Positions 35,507-46,591 are shown, counted from the first letter of the stretch. The stretch is 64,000 bases of DNA from Coprobacillaceae bacterium UN01-12pH3A (GCA_027676805.1 JAQENU010000005.1:62001-126000); one strand, 5' to 3'. The notes: generated from the sequence alone by a model not told the origin. Numbers and translations: made by a program.

Positions 35507-37177
35507 ATGAAAACTGATGTTGAAATTGCTCAAGAAGCGACAATGCTACCGATTAAAGAAGTAGCAAGTAAGATTGGCTTAGAAGAAGATGATTTAGAGC
35601 TTTATGGAAAGTATAAAGCAAAAATTTCACTAGAAACTATCAAGCGTTTAGAAAATGAAAAAGATGGAAAATTGATCTTAGTAACAGCGATCAATCCTAC
35701 ACCAGCCGGTGAAGGGAAAACAACGACCATGATCGGTCTTGGTCAAGCAATGAATAAGATTGGGAAAAATGCCATCGTTGCGATGCGTGAACCATCTTTA
35801 GGACCTTGTTTTGGAGTAAAAGGCGGTGCGGCAGGCGGTGGCTATGCTCAAGTCGTTCCAATGGAAGATATCAATCTTCATTTCACTGGGGATATCCATG
35901 CGATCACGGCGGCAAACAACTTAATCTCAGCAATGCTGGATAACTCTTTACAGCAAGGAAATCCATTAAATATTGATACACGCAGTATTGTATGGAAACG
36001 TGTGGTTGATTTAAATGACCGTGCTTTAAGACATACGGTATGTGGCTTAGGCGGAAAAACAAATGGAGTTCCAAGAGAAGACGGATTTGATATTACAGTT
36101 GCTTCAGAGGTAATGGCAATCCTTTGTTTAGCAAGTGATTTAGAAGACTTAAAACAGCGTGCTGCAAAAATGATTGTCGCTTATAACTATGACGGTAATC
36201 CGGTCACTGTAGATGACTTAAAAGCAACCGGAGCAGTAACCATCTTGCTGAAGGATGCGATTAAGCCAAATATGGTGCAGACATTGGATCATACACCGGT
36301 ATTTGTTCATGGCGGACCTTTTGCCAATATCGCTCATGGATGCAACTCTGTGATGGCAACAAAACTGGCAATGAAACTTGGAGATTACGCAATTACAGAA
36401 GCAGGTTTCGGAGCGGACTTAGGAGCAGAAAAATTCTTTGATATCAAGTGTGCACAAACCGGATTAAAGCCGGATGCCTGCGTGATTGTAGCGACTGTTC
36501 GTGCATTGAAGATGCATGGCGGTGTAGATAAAAAAGAATTAGGAACCGAAAACTTAGAAGCTTTGGCTTCAGGTATTGAAAACTTAGAAAAACACATTGA
36601 AAATGTTCATAAATTTGGAGTGCCGGCAATTGTGGCAATCAATGCTTTCCCAACAGATACGGAAGCAGAATTACAGTTATTAAATGAAAAATGCGAGAAA
36701 ATGGGAGCGGAAGTTTCAATTTCCAAAGTTTGGGAATTAGGAGCAGACGGCGGAATTGATTTAGCGAACAAACTGATCACCTTGCTGGAAACAAAAACCT
36801 CTTCATTTAAACCATTATATGATAAAGAAGCTTCTATTAAAGATAAAATCATGACCATCGCTAAAGAAGTTTACGGTGCTGAAGGCGTTATCTTCGATAG
36901 AAAAGCAAACTTAACAATTAAACGTCTGGAAAGATTGGGATTAGCTAATTTACCAATCTGTATGGCAAAAACACAATATTCATTATCAGACCAACCTACG
37001 CTTTTAGGGCGACCTAAAGGATTTACTGTTAAAATCAATGAAATTATTGTTTCTGCAGGAGCAGGATTTATCGTGGCGATTTCAGGAGATATCATGAGAA
37101 TGCCGGGATTGCCTAAAGTACCGGCAGCGTGCAATATGGATATTGACGAAAACGGAAAAATTGTTGGATTATTTTAA
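35507..37177 (+). CDS. fhs: Formate--tetrahydrofolate ligase
   Basis: Makes 10-formyl-tetrahydrofolate from formate, tetrahydrofolate and ATP. The 556-residue protein is full length, with the P-loop-like [10 protein letters not shown] at residues 65-74, [20 protein letters not shown] and the late [20 protein letters not shown]. It is the first gene after the guanine riboswitch and directly precedes purE; its product feeds the formyl transfers of PurN and PurH encoded downstream. Start at 35507 with GAAAGGGTG before it; an out-of-frame ATG four bases upstream encodes only four residues. Confidence 0.97.
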   Translation: MKTDVEIAQEATMLPIKEVASKIGLEEDDLELYGKYKAKISLETIKRLENEKDGKLILVTAINPTPAGEGKTTTMIGLGQAMNKIGKNAIVAMREPSLGPCFGVKGGAAGGGYAQVVPMEDINLHFTGDIHAITAANNLISAMLDNSLQQGNPLNIDTRSIVWKRVVDLNDRALRHTVCGLGGKTNGVPREDGFDITVASEVMAILCLASDLEDLKQRAAKMIVAYNYDGNPVTVDDLKATGAVTILLKDAIKPNMVQTLDHTPVFVHGGPFANIAHGCNSVMATKLAMKLGDYAITEAGFGADLGAEKFFDIKCAQTGLKPDACVIVATVRALKMHGGVDKKELGTENLEALASGIENLEKHIENVHKFGVPAIVAINAFPTDTEAELQLLNEKCEKMGAEVSISKVWELGADGGIDLANKLITLLETKTSSFKPLYDKEASIKDKIMTIAKEVYGAEGVIFDRKANLTIKRLERLGLANLPICMAKTQYSLSDQPTLLGRPKGFTVKINEIIVSAGAGFIVAISGDIMRMPGLPKVPAACNMDIDENGKIVGLF

Positions 37178-37190
37178 GAAGGAGATAAAT

Positions 37191-37679
37191 ATGAGAGTAG
37201 CAATTGTTATGGGTTCTGCCAGTGACCTACCAAAAATGACTGACGCAATCGACTTTTTGAAAAGCTTTGGTGTAGAGGTAAGCGTACGTGCATTATCTGC
37301 TCACCGTGCTCATGCGGCATTAAGCGAATTTTTAAAAGAAACAGAAACAGATGGAACAGAAGTGATTATTGCAGCTGCTGGAAAAGCGGCACATTTACCC
37401 GGTGTGATTGCTTCACAAACGATTAAACCTGTTATTGGCGTACCTATTAAAGGTTCTGCGTTAGATGGAATGGATGCGTTATTATCAATCGTACAAATGC
37501 CAGCAGGAATCCCTGTTGCTACAGTGGCGATTGACGGAAGTAAAAATGCTGCGATTTTGGCTTTGCAGATCATGGCGGTAAAACATGATGACATTAAAGC
37601 TAAATTAAACAAACATCGTGAAGAGATGACGGCAGAAGCATTAAGCGCAAACGCTAAAATCATTGAACAATATAAATAG
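37191..37679 (+). CDS. purE: 5-(carboxyamino)imidazole ribonucleotide mutase
   Basis: A 162-residue PurE with MGSASDLPKM, SAHRAH and AAAGKAAHLPGVIA near the active site and LLSIVQMPAGIPVATVAI. This is the class I-like sequence type; class I normally works with PurK, yet no purK is in the operon. The site AAGGAGATA precedes the ATG at 37191; the in-frame upstream start lies inside fhs. Next gene is purC, 25 bases on. Confidence 0.95.
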   Translation: MRVAIVMGSASDLPKMTDAIDFLKSFGVEVSVRALSAHRAHAALSEFLKETETDGTEVIIAAAGKAAHLPGVIASQTIKPVIGVPIKGSALDGMDALLSIVQMPAGIPVATVAIDGSKNAAILALQIMAVKHDDIKAKLNKHREEMTAEALSANAKIIEQYK

Positions 37680-37704
37680 TTGAGATCGAAGGAGAAGTAA
37701 AACA

Positions 37705-38409
37705 ATGGCACAACCATTATATGAAGGAAAAGCAAAACAAGTATTTGCCACAGATAAATCAGATGAGTATATTATTCATTACAAAGATGATGCAACTGCC
37801 GGAAACGGTGCAAAACATGATCAATTTGCGGGAAAAGGTGTACTAAACAATACGATTTCTTGTATTATTTTTGAAATGCTGGAAGCAGCGGGCATCAAAA
37901 CACACATGATCGAAAAAGTGAATGAACGTGATATTCGTGTAAAAAAAGTAACGATTTTGCCATTAGAAGTTATCGTTAGAAATATTACTGCCGGATCATT
38001 CTGCAAACGATTAGGTGTGGATGAAGGCATTGTGTTAGATGAACCGATCTTTGAAATGAGTTATAAGAATGATGATTATGGTGATCCTTTGATCAATGAC
38101 GATCATGCGGTAGCTTTAAAACTAGCAACACGTGATGAAATTAACTTCTTAAGAGAAGAAACATTAAAAATTAATGCGTTATTGAAAGAATTCTTCTTAA
38201 AATTTAATTTGAAACTTGTAGATTTCAAAATAGAATTCGGTAAGAGTGATGCGGGTGAAATTTTATTAGCCGACGAGATCTCACCGGATACATGCCGTTT
38301 ATGGGATGTTGAAACCAATCAAAAATATGATAAAGATGTTTTCAGACAGGATATCGGGGACTTGATTGAAACTTATAAAGCTGTTCTGGAAAGAATGCAG
38401 ACTAAATAA
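37705..38409 (+). CDS. purC: Phosphoribosylaminoimidazole-succinocarboxamide synthase
   Basis: The canonical PurC of 234 residues, joining aspartate to CAIR. It shows LYEGKAKQVF, VRNITAGSFCKRLGV, DDYGDPLIND and LADEISPDTCRLWD, the last being the signature absent from the paralogue at 13171. GAAGGAG precedes the ATG. It lies between purE and purM in the operon. Confidence 0.97.
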   Translation: MAQPLYEGKAKQVFATDKSDEYIIHYKDDATAGNGAKHDQFAGKGVLNNTISCIIFEMLEAAGIKTHMIEKVNERDIRVKKVTILPLEVIVRNITAGSFCKRLGVDEGIVLDEPIFEMSYKNDDYGDPLINDDHAVALKLATRDEINFLREETLKINALLKEFFLKFNLKLVDFKIEFGKSDAGEILLADEISPDTCRLWDVETNQKYDKDVFRQDIGDLIETYKAVLERMQTK

Positions 38410-38422
38410 AAGGAGATTACAG

Positions 38423-39448
38423 ATGGATTACAAAAAAGCTGGAGTAGATATCGAAGCAGGCTATAAATCAGTAGAGTTAATGAAAAAGCATATCAAGCAG
38501 ACAATGAGACCGGAAGTGTTAGGTGGCATTGGCGGATTTGCCGGTGCATTTGATTTAAGTGCGATTAAGAATATGGAAGAACCTGTTCTTTTATCGGGAA
38601 CAGATGGTTGTGGAACAAAAGTAAAACTAGCATTCATTTTAGATAAGCATGATACAATCGGAATCGATGCGGTGGCAATGTGTGTCAATGATATTGTTTG
38701 TTCTGGTGGTGAGCCATTATTCTTCCTTGATTATATTGCTTGCGGAAAAAACTATCCGGAAAAGATTGCGACGATTGTAAGTGGTGTTGCCCAAGGGTGT
38801 GTTCAGTCTGAATGCGCGCTTGTTGGAGGAGAAACTGCAGAGCATCCAGGATTAATGCCGGAAGATGATTATGATCTTGCAGGATTTGCGGTAGGGGTTG
38901 TTGATAAAAAAGACATTATCGATGGTCAAAATATAAAACCGGGAGATGTTTTAGTTGGGATTGCCTCTAGCGGGGTTCACAGCAACGGATTCTCATTAGT
39001 ACGTCAAGTGTTTGAGATGAGCAAGGAATCCTTAAATACATATTATGATGAATTAGGAAAAACGTTGGGAGAAGCATTAATTGCACCAACTAAGATTTAT
39101 GTAAAAGCACTTAAAAACGTTAGAAATGCCGGCGTTAAAATTAAAGGTTGCTCACATATCACTGGTGGCGGATTTGATGAGAATGTGCCAAGAATGCTGC
39201 CTGAAGGAATAAGAGCGATTATTAAAAAAGACAGCTATGAAGTACCGGCAATTTTTAAATTAATTGCGAAAAATGGAAATATTACTGAAGAAATGATGTA
39301 TAACACATTCAACATGGGATTAGGAATGGTTATTGCCTTAGATCCAAAAGATGTAGATACAGCAATGAGCGCTATTAAAGAAGCTGGAGATGAATGTTAT
39401 ATTGTAGGGACTATTGAAGCTGGTGACAAGGGAGTTACGCTATGCTAA
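38423..39448 (+). CDS. purM: Phosphoribosylformylglycinamidine cyclo-ligase (AIR synthetase)
   Basis: Closes the imidazole ring to AIR using ATP. The 341-residue protein has YKKAGVDIEAG at its N-terminus, LSGTDGCGTKVKLAF, CVNDIVCSGGEPLFFLDYIA, and GIASSGVHSNGFSLVR and ITGGGFDENVPRM. The ATG at 38423 has AAGGAG upstream; the longer reading from 38366 overlaps purC and is rejected. purN begins seven bases before the stop. Confidence 0.97.
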   Translation: MDYKKAGVDIEAGYKSVELMKKHIKQTMRPEVLGGIGGFAGAFDLSAIKNMEEPVLLSGTDGCGTKVKLAFILDKHDTIGIDAVAMCVNDIVCSGGEPLFFLDYIACGKNYPEKIATIVSGVAQGCVQSECALVGGETAEHPGLMPEDDYDLAGFAVGVVDKKDIIDGQNIKPGDVLVGIASSGVHSNGFSLVRQVFEMSKESLNTYYDELGKTLGEALIAPTKIYVKALKNVRNAGVKIKGCSHITGGGFDENVPRMLPEGIRAIIKKDSYEVPAIFKLIAKNGNITEEMMYNTFNMGLGMVIALDPKDVDTAMSAIKEAGDECYIVGTIEAGDKGVTLC

Positions 39449-40032
39449 AAATGGCTGTCTTTGTATCAGGAGGCGGAACAAACTTGCAATCTCTTATTGA
39501 TGCTACCCAAAACGGTAGCATCAATGGAGAAATTGTTTTAGTTGTTTCTAACCGCAAAAACGCTTATGGGTTAGAAAGAGCTAGAAATGCTTCCATCAAG
39601 GCTGAAACAATTAAAGATCAAGATGTATTAATTCAACGATTACAGGAAGAAAACGTTGAATTAATTGTTTTAGCGGGCTATTTAGCTATCATCCCAGAAA
39701 AATTAGTTCAGTTATATCCGGATCGTATTTTAAATATTCATCCATCTTTAATCCCAGCTTTCTGCGGACCGGGATTCTATGGCATCCATGTTCATGAAGC
39801 AGTATTAAAAAGAGGGGTTAAAGTGAGTGGAGCAACCGTCCATTTTGTAAATGAAGAAGTAGATGGCGGACCGATCGTCATTCAAGAAGCCGTTGATATT
39901 GCGGACTTGGAAACGGCAGAAGACATTCAGCAAAGAGTATTAAAAATAGAACATTGTATCTTGCCGAAAGCAGTTCAGTTGTTTTGTGAAGGAAAGATTA
40001 TGGTAGAAAAAGGAAGGGCAAAAATCTTATGA
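39442..40032 (+). CDS. purN: Phosphoribosylglycinamide formyltransferase
   Basis: Formylates GAR with 10-formyl-THF made by Fhs. The 196-residue enzyme has VSGGGTNLQSLID, LAGYLAIIP, the catalytic NIHPSLIPAF and the late FVNEEVDGGPIV containing the catalytic aspartate. It overlaps purM by seven bases and purH by four, indicating coupled translation. Confidence 0.96.
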   Translation: MLKMAVFVSGGGTNLQSLIDATQNGSINGEIVLVVSNRKNAYGLERARNASIKAETIKDQDVLIQRLQEENVELIVLAGYLAIIPEKLVQLYPDRILNIHPSLIPAFCGPGFYGIHVHEAVLKRGVKVSGATVHFVNEEVDGGPIVIQEAVDIADLETAEDIQQRVLKIEHCILPKAVQLFCEGKIMVEKGRAKIL

Positions 40033-41555
40033 AAAAAAGAGCGTTAATTAGTGTAACGGATAAAACCGGAATCGTTGAATTTGCTAAAGGATTAATTGAT
40101 TTAGGTTATGAAGTCGTTTCTACTGGGGGAACTATGAAGCAGCTGTGTGCTGCCGGATTAGACTGTATTGCGATTGATGATGTGACAGGATTCCCAGAAA
40201 TATTAGATGGTCGTGTAAAAACTTTACATCCAATGGTTCATGGCGGATTGCTGTATAGAAGAGATGATCCACATCATGTTGAAACAGTAGAAAAAATGAA
40301 TATTCAGCCAATTGATATCGTATGTGTGAATTTATATCAGTTTGAAAAAGCGTTAAAAGAAGGAAAACCAATGGAAGATATGATAGAAAATATTGATATC
40401 GGCGGTCCTTCTATGATTCGATCTGCAGCTAAGAATTTTAAAGATGTTTTAATAGTGACAGATCCAGCAGATTATAATGAAGTACTAGAAGCGTTAAAGG
40501 ATCAAAAAGATGACTATAATTTCAGATTAAATCTCGCTTATAAAGCCTTTAGTTTGACTGGAAGCTATGATGCGATGATCTCACGTTATTTTGCCGGAGT
40601 TGTCGGAGATGACTTCCCGGATATCTTAAATATCTCTTTAAAGAAAACAGAACATCTGCGTTATGGGGAAAACTCACAGCAAAGAGCGAATGCATATGAA
40701 GATCCTTTTGTACAACATACTTTATTGGATTATGAACAATTAAACGGAAAAGAAATTTCATTTAATAACGTTAATGATTTATATGGAGCGGTGGCTTTAG
40801 TAAGAGAATTTAAAGATCAGACAGTAACAGCGGCTATTAAGCATTCTACTCCTTGTGGGGTGGCGATTGCCGATACAGGCTATGATTCTTATGTGAAAGC
40901 TTATGAAGCGGATCCGCAATCTATCTTTGGCGGAATTGTAGCCGTTAACTATAAAATTGATAAAGAAACAGCTTTGGAAATGAAAAAGACATTCCTTGAA
41001 ATCGTTGCTGCACCGGATTTTGATGAAGAAGCTTTGGAAGTCTTAAAGAAGAAAAAGAATTTACGTATCTTAAAATTAAAGAACTTAGAGGCTCGTGAAG
41101 CTAAATATGATATTAAATATTTAGAAGGAAAAGTGCTGGTTCAAGATATCAACGATAAAATGATCGAGGAAATCAAAGTAGTCACTAAAGCACAGCCGAC
41201 ACCGGCGCAGTTAAGCGACATGGAATTCGGTATGAAAGTAGTTAAATTTGTTAAATCAAATGCGATCTGCATCGTTAAAAATGGAGTGACGCTGGCGATT
41301 GGCGGGGGTCAGACATCACGTGTTTGGGCATTGGAAAATGCAATACATAATAATCAGGACAAAGACTTCAATGGTGCCGTTTTAGCAAGTGATGCGTATT
41401 TCCCATTTGGAGACAGTGTAGAAACTGCACATAAGGCAGGCATCAGTGCCGTTATCCAACCCGGTGGAAGTATCCGAGATCAAGAATCAATCGATTACTG
41501 TGATGCCAATGATATGCCAATGGTATTTACTGGATTAAGACACTTTAGACACTAG
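40029..41555 (+). CDS. purH: Bifunctional AICAR transformylase/IMP cyclohydrolase
   Basis: Carries out the last two steps to IMP. The 508-residue protein has an N-terminal MGS-like cyclohydrolase domain (ISVTDKTGIVEFAKGL, STGGTMKQL, DGRVKTLHPMVHGGLL) and a transformylase domain with LRYGENSQQRA, AIKHSTPCGVAIAD and SDAYFPFGDSVE. The start overlaps the purN stop (ATGA). The length is near the family norm. Confidence 0.97.
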   Translation: MKKRALISVTDKTGIVEFAKGLIDLGYEVVSTGGTMKQLCAAGLDCIAIDDVTGFPEILDGRVKTLHPMVHGGLLYRRDDPHHVETVEKMNIQPIDIVCVNLYQFEKALKEGKPMEDMIENIDIGGPSMIRSAAKNFKDVLIVTDPADYNEVLEALKDQKDDYNFRLNLAYKAFSLTGSYDAMISRYFAGVVGDDFPDILNISLKKTEHLRYGENSQQRANAYEDPFVQHTLLDYEQLNGKEISFNNVNDLYGAVALVREFKDQTVTAAIKHSTPCGVAIADTGYDSYVKAYEADPQSIFGGIVAVNYKIDKETALEMKKTFLEIVAAPDFDEEALEVLKKKKNLRILKLKNLEAREAKYDIKYLEGKVLVQDINDKMIEEIKVVTKAQPTPAQLSDMEFGMKVVKFVKSNAICIVKNGVTLAIGGGQTSRVWALENAIHNNQDKDFNGAVLASDAYFPFGDSVETAHKAGISAVIQPGGSIRDQESIDYCDANDMPMVFTGLRHFRH

Positions 41556-41565
41556 GAGGATTGTC

Positions 41566-42822
41566 ATGAAGGTATTAATTATCGGTGGGGGCGGTCGCGA
41601 ACATGCGATTGCCTACGCCCTTTCTAAAAGCAAAAGAGTAAGTGAAATTCATGCAATCCCTGGAAATCCGGGAATTGCTCAGCTAGGAACATGTCATCCT
41701 GGCAGTGTCACTGATATTGAAGGAATCAAGCAGTTTGTGAAAGATAATCATATTGATTTTACTGTTGTCGGTCCGGAAGATCCGCTGTGCTTAGGGATGG
41801 CAGATGAACTGGAGGCTATCGGCTGCCCGGTTTTTGGACCACAGAAAAAAGCTGCTCAATTAGAAGGCAGCAAGGCTTTTTCAAAGGAGTTTATGATGAA
41901 ACATCATATTCCGACTGCGGCTTATAAAGAAGTAAACTGTTATGATGAAGCCGTCTTGGCACTAGATAACTTCAGCTATCCGGTCGTGATAAAAGCAGAC
42001 GGTCTGGCTGCAGGTAAAGGGGTTGTTATCTGTGAAAACCATGAAGAAGCGATTCAAGCATTAAAAGATATTATGGAGACGAAAACTTTAGGTGAAGCCG
42101 GAAGCAAAGTAGTCATTGAAGAATTCCTGAAAGGATTTGAATGCTCTTTATTATGCTTTACAGATGGCGAAACGATTGTGCCAATGGTAAGCGCCAAAGA
42201 TCATAAACAGGTTTTTGATGGAAATAAAGGACCGAATACAGGCGGAATGGGGACATTCTCACCCAATCCTTTCTTGCCAAAAGAAATAGAGGATACATTC
42301 CAAGAAAAGATTTTAGAGCCTTTCATGAATGGGTTAAAAGCAGATCAGATGGATTATCGCGGGGTTGTTTTCATCGGTTTAATGATCGATGGTCAGGATG
42401 TGAAAGTCCTTGAATTCAACGTTCGTTTCGGGGATCCGGAAACACAGTCGATTTTGCTTCGTTTAGAAACAGATATCATGGATATCTTTGAGGCTGTTTC
42501 CAAAAGAGAATTAAAAAACGTAAACATTCAATGGAAGAATGAATCAGCTGGGTGTTTAGTTTTAGCTTCCGGAGGCTATCCCGGCAGCTATGAAAAAGGA
42601 AAATTAATTCAACATTTAGATGAAGTGGCAGAAGATATTATTATCTTCCATGCCGGAACTGCTTTTGATGATCAGCACCAAGTGGTTACAAATGGTGGAC
42701 GTGTACTGAATATCTGTGCATTGGGATCTTCATTAGAAGAAATTCGTGAAAAAGTATATGCTGCAGCAAAAGTCATCGATTTTGATGGTAAATATTACCG
42801 AAATGATATCGGTCTAATTTAA
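41566..42822 (+). CDS. purD: Phosphoribosylamine--glycine ligase
   Basis: An ATP-grasp ligase of 418 residues that makes GAR. N-terminal IIGGGGREHAIAYAL, GPEDPLCLGMADEL, the ATP-grasp strand VVIKADGLAAGKGVVIC, and LEFNVRFGDPETQSILLRL identify it. It needs phosphoribosylamine from PurF, whose gene is not in this operon. AGGAGG precedes the ATG. Confidence 0.97.
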   Translation: MKVLIIGGGGREHAIAYALSKSKRVSEIHAIPGNPGIAQLGTCHPGSVTDIEGIKQFVKDNHIDFTVVGPEDPLCLGMADELEAIGCPVFGPQKKAAQLEGSKAFSKEFMMKHHIPTAAYKEVNCYDEAVLALDNFSYPVVIKADGLAAGKGVVICENHEEAIQALKDIMETKTLGEAGSKVVIEEFLKGFECSLLCFTDGETIVPMVSAKDHKQVFDGNKGPNTGGMGTFSPNPFLPKEIEDTFQEKILEPFMNGLKADQMDYRGVVFIGLMIDGQDVKVLEFNVRFGDPETQSILLRLETDIMDIFEAVSKRELKNVNIQWKNESAGCLVLASGGYPGSYEKGKLIQHLDEVAEDIIIFHAGTAFDDQHQVVTNGGRVLNICALGSSLEEIREKVYAAAKVIDFDGKYYRNDIGLI

Positions 42823-42834
42823 GAGGGGTCACGT

Positions 42835-45800
42835 ATGAGCAAAGTATATCGCGTATATGTAGAAAAAAGAAAAGAAAACGCAGTGGAAGCAGAAGCTGCA
42901 AAGAACCAGTTAATTGAAGAATTAGGAATGAATCAAATTGAAAGCTTAAGCATTGTTCATCGCTATGATGTTCAGGGAGTAAGCGAAGAAGTATTAAAGG
43001 AAGCCATTCCAACGATTTTATCAGAACCAATGGTAGATGACGTTTATTTAGAAGAATATGCAAGCGGAGATGCTAAAGTATTTGCGATTGAATTTTTACC
43101 GGGACAATACGACCAAAGAGCAGATTCAACAGAACAATGCTTTGAAATTTTAACAGGAAGTGCTACTGTAAAGGTAAAATGTGCAAAATTATTTGTAATG
43201 CATGGTCAGTTAACGGATGAAGATATCAAGAAAATTCAGGATTTCTTAATCAACCCAGTGGATCAGCGCTTAGCCTCATTAGAAAAATATGAAGATTTAG
43301 CGGATCAGATGCCAGAAATCAAACCTGTTCCTGTATTGACAGGGTTCAATCAGTTAGATGAAAGCGGGTTAAGAGATTTTGTCCGTGATCAGGGATTGGC
43401 AATGAACTATGATGATTTAAAAGTGACACAGGATTACTTTAAGTCTATCGATCGTGAACCTACAGAAACAGAAATCAAAGTGTTGGATACGTACTGGTCT
43501 GATCACTGCCGTCATACAACATTTGGTACAATCATTACTGATTTAGATATTGAAAACGGAGCTTTCAAAGAAATTTTAGAACAAGATATCGAATCTTATA
43601 AAGCAAGCCGTCATTTAGTATATGGAATTGAAACTAAAAGACCGTTAACATTGATGGATCTGGCAACTATTTCAATGAAGGAATTAAGAAAAACCGGATA
43701 TTTGGATGATATGGAAGTATCGGAAGAAATCAATGCCTGCTCAGTGGAAATCACCGTTAAAACAAATGACGGAGATGAACAATGGCTGTTAATGTTTAAA
43801 AATGAAACGCATAACCATCCAACTGAAATCGAACCTTTCGGTGGGGCAGCGACTTGTTTAGGCGGTGCTATCCGTGATCCATTATCAGGAAGAGCTTATG
43901 TGTATCAGTCAATGCGTATTACCGGTGCCGGTGATCCGCGTAAATCCATTGAAGAAACTTTAAAAGGAAAACTGCCTCAAAGCAAGATTTGTCGTGAAGC
44001 TGCTCATGGTTTCTCATCTTATGGAAATCAAATCGGATTAACGACAGGCTTTGTTCATGAGATTTATGACGAAGGCTATGTAGCTAAACGTATGGAATTA
44101 GGTGCTGTCGTAGCGGCGGCGCCAAAACATCAGGTGATCCGTGATATTCCTCAGGCCGGACAGATTGTTTTACTGATTGGCGGGCGTACGGGTCGTGATG
44201 GTGTTGGCGGAGCAACCGGTTCGTCAAAATCACACGATATCAAATCTATTGAAACTGCCGGAGCAGAAGTACAAAAAGGGAATCCGGTAGAAGAAAGAAA
44301 AATTCAGCGTTTATTCAGAAATGAAGAAGTAAGTAAGCGTATTGTTCGCTGCAATGACTTTGGAGCCGGTGGTGTTTGTGTCGCTGTCGGAGAATTAGCG
44401 CCGGGGTTAGATATCGAACTAGATAATGTATTGAAAAAATATGATGGTTTAACCGGAACTGAATTAGCTGTTTCTGAATCTCAGGAAAGAATGGCTATTG
44501 TGGTTGAACCAAGTGACGTAGAATTTATCAAACAAGCCTGTGCAGATGAAAACCTGGAAGTTGTTCAAGTAGCAACAGTAACGAAAGAACCGCGTTTAGT
44601 CATGCACCATATGGGACAGGTAATCGTAGACATCGAGCGTGATTTCTTAGATGCAGCCGGAGCGAAACGCTATCAGGATGTGAAGATTACATTACCTGAT
44701 TTCGAGTGTACGCCATTCCACCTAGCAGCAACAAAAGACTTCAAAACAACTGTAAAAGATATTTTAGGTGATTTAGCTGTATGTTCTCAAAAAGGATTAG
44801 TAGAACGTTTCGACTCTTCAATCGGAAATGCAACGGTATTATCTCCTTATGGCGGAAAAACTTATCGTACTGAAACTGAAGGAATGTGTGCTTTGATCCC
44901 GGTATTGGGGAAAGAAACCACAACGGCTTCTTTAATGACTTATGGATATGATCCGAAAATTTCTACATGGTCACCTTATCATGGGGCTGTCTATGCAGTC
45001 ATCGAATCTATCGCTAAAATTGTTGCGATGGGTGGCGATTATCATAAAATTCGTTTTAGCTTCCAAGAATATTTTGAAAAGTTATTGGATGATCCGGTAC
45101 GCTGGGGAAAACCAATGGCAGCTTTACTAGGAGCTTTTAAAGTTCAAAAAGAATTAAAATTGCCTTCAATCGGTGGAAAAGATTCGATGTCGGGATCATT
45201 TGAAGATATCCATGTACCGCCAACCTTAGTTTCTTTTGCGATTGTTTCTCAGGAAGTTCAACATGTTATTTCTCCTGAATTAAAAGGAAGCGGACATACA
45301 CTAGTTGAGTTCATGCTGAAAAAAGATGAATATCATTTATTTGACTATGCCCAATTGCAGGCTCAATATGATGCCGTATATTCTTTAGCAAAAGCGGGTA
45401 AAGTATTAAGTGCCTATACTATAAAAGTAGGCGGATTGATCGAAGCAGTCAGCAAGATGGCATTCGGTAATGAAATCGGTGTTGAATTTGCAGATACACT
45501 GACAATGGAAGATTTAGCAGCCAACCATTATGGTCATATCGTTGTTGAAATCGAAGATATTAAAGATGTTGACGGTTTGGAAAATGTTCGTGTAATCGCT
45601 GTTACAAACGATTCAAAAGCCTTAACTTATAAAGGGGAAAGTATTGCTTTAGATGAAGCTTATCAGGCAAACAGTGAAACCTTAGAAAAAATCTATCCAA
45701 CGACTCAGACTGCTGAAAGTGATGAAGTTATTGTGAAAGATTGCAATGAAAGAAGTACACTAAAAGCTAAAGTGATCGTTGATACACCAAAAGTTGTAAT

Positions 45801-46590
45801 TCCAGTGTTCCCGGGAACAAACTGTGAATATGATTCAAAACGTGCTTTTGAAAAAGCAGGAGCAGAAGTAGAATTGGTATTGATCCGAAATAAAACAGAA
45901 AAGGATATTGCTAATTCTATCGATGATTTAGAAAAAGCCATTCAATCAGCAAATATTGTCATGCTGCCAGGAGGATTCTCTGCCGGTGATGAACCGGAAG
46001 GATCTGGTAAATTCATCGCTACAGTATTACGAAATCCTCGTTTAAAAGCAGCAATTACAGATTTATTGGAAAACCGTGATGGATTAATGATCGGTATCTG
46101 TAATGGATTCCAAGCCTTGGTTAAATTAGGATTATTGCCTTATGGCAAGATCTCTGATCTGACTAAGAATGATCCGACATTGACATTCAATACAATCGGT
46201 CGCCACTTATCACAAATGGTGACAACACGCATTTCAAGTGTTAAATCTCCTTGGCTAGCGAATGTAGAAGTAGGGGATCAGCATATCATCCCAATTTCTC
46301 ATGGAGAAGGACGTTTTGTGGGACCTAAAGAAGTGATCGAAGAATTATTCGCAAACGGACAAGTCTTTACACAATACGTAGGACCGGATGGTCAGCCAAC
46401 CATGGAATCTCCATATAACCCTAATGGGTCAATGGCAGCTATTGAAGGAATTGTCTCTATTGACGGACGTGTGATCGGTAAAATGGGACATAGTGAACGT
46501 CAGGGAGAAAACCGTTTCAAAAACATTTATGGTGAAATGGATCAAAAATTATTTGAAGCAGGTGTAAATTATTTTAAAGGCGGAAAATAG
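42835..46590 (+). CDS. purL: Phosphoribosylformylglycinamidine synthase, single-chain
   Basis: A 1251-residue one-polypeptide FGAM synthase: PurS-like N-terminus, linker, two AIRS-like halves (DTYWSDHCRHTTFGT; KNETHNHPTEIEPFGGAATC; VGGATGSSKSHD; SIGGKDSMSGSFED) and a C-terminal class I glutamine amidotransferase (PVFPGTNCEYDSKRAF; catalytic cysteine in MIGICNGFQALVKLGLL; late ISHGEGRF). This replaces separate purS, purQ and purL genes. The site GAGGGG lies before the ATG. Confidence 0.97.
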   Translation: MSKVYRVYVEKRKENAVEAEAAKNQLIEELGMNQIESLSIVHRYDVQGVSEEVLKEAIPTILSEPMVDDVYLEEYASGDAKVFAIEFLPGQYDQRADSTEQCFEILTGSATVKVKCAKLFVMHGQLTDEDIKKIQDFLINPVDQRLASLEKYEDLADQMPEIKPVPVLTGFNQLDESGLRDFVRDQGLAMNYDDLKVTQDYFKSIDREPTETEIKVLDTYWSDHCRHTTFGTIITDLDIENGAFKEILEQDIESYKASRHLVYGIETKRPLTLMDLATISMKELRKTGYLDDMEVSEEINACSVEITVKTNDGDEQWLLMFKNETHNHPTEIEPFGGAATCLGGAIRDPLSGRAYVYQSMRITGAGDPRKSIEETLKGKLPQSKICREAAHGFSSYGNQIGLTTGFVHEIYDEGYVAKRMELGAVVAAAPKHQVIRDIPQAGQIVLLIGGRTGRDGVGGATGSSKSHDIKSIETAGAEVQKGNPVEERKIQRLFRNEEVSKRIVRCNDFGAGGVCVAVGELAPGLDIELDNVLKKYDGLTGTELAVSESQERMAIVVEPSDVEFIKQACADENLEVVQVATVTKEPRLVMHHMGQVIVDIERDFLDAAGAKRYQDVKITLPDFECTPFHLAATKDFKTTVKDILGDLAVCSQKGLVERFDSSIGNATVLSPYGGKTYRTETEGMCALIPVLGKETTTASLMTYGYDPKISTWSPYHGAVYAVIESIAKIVAMGGDYHKIRFSFQEYFEKLLDDPVRWGKPMAALLGAFKVQKELKLPSIGGKDSMSGSFEDIHVPPTLVSFAIVSQEVQHVISPELKGSGHTLVEFMLKKDEYHLFDYAQLQAQYDAVYSLAKAGKVLSAYTIKVGGLIEAVSKMAFGNEIGVEFADTLTMEDLAANHYGHIVVEIEDIKDVDGLENVRVIAVTNDSKALTYKGESIALDEAYQANSETLEKIYPTTQTAESDEVIVKDCNERSTLKAKVIVDTPKVVIPVFPGTNCEYDSKRAFEKAGAEVELVLIRNKTEKDIANSIDDLEKAIQSANIVMLPGGFSAGDEPEGSGKFIATVLRNPRLKAAITDLLENRDGLMIGICNGFQALVKLGLLPYGKISDLTKNDPTLTFNTIGRHLSQMVTTRISSVKSPWLANVEVGDQHIIPISHGEGRFVGPKEVIEELFANGQVFTQYVGPDGQPTMESPYNPNGSMAAIEGIVSIDGRVIGKMGHSERQGENRFKNIYGEMDQKLFEAGVNYFKGGK

Positions 46591-46591
46591 A

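Noticed and set aside
37310..37735. 141-codon minus-strand frame opposite purE
   Set aside because: Antisense to a certain gene, no ribosome site, composition mirrors the alanine-rich purE codons.
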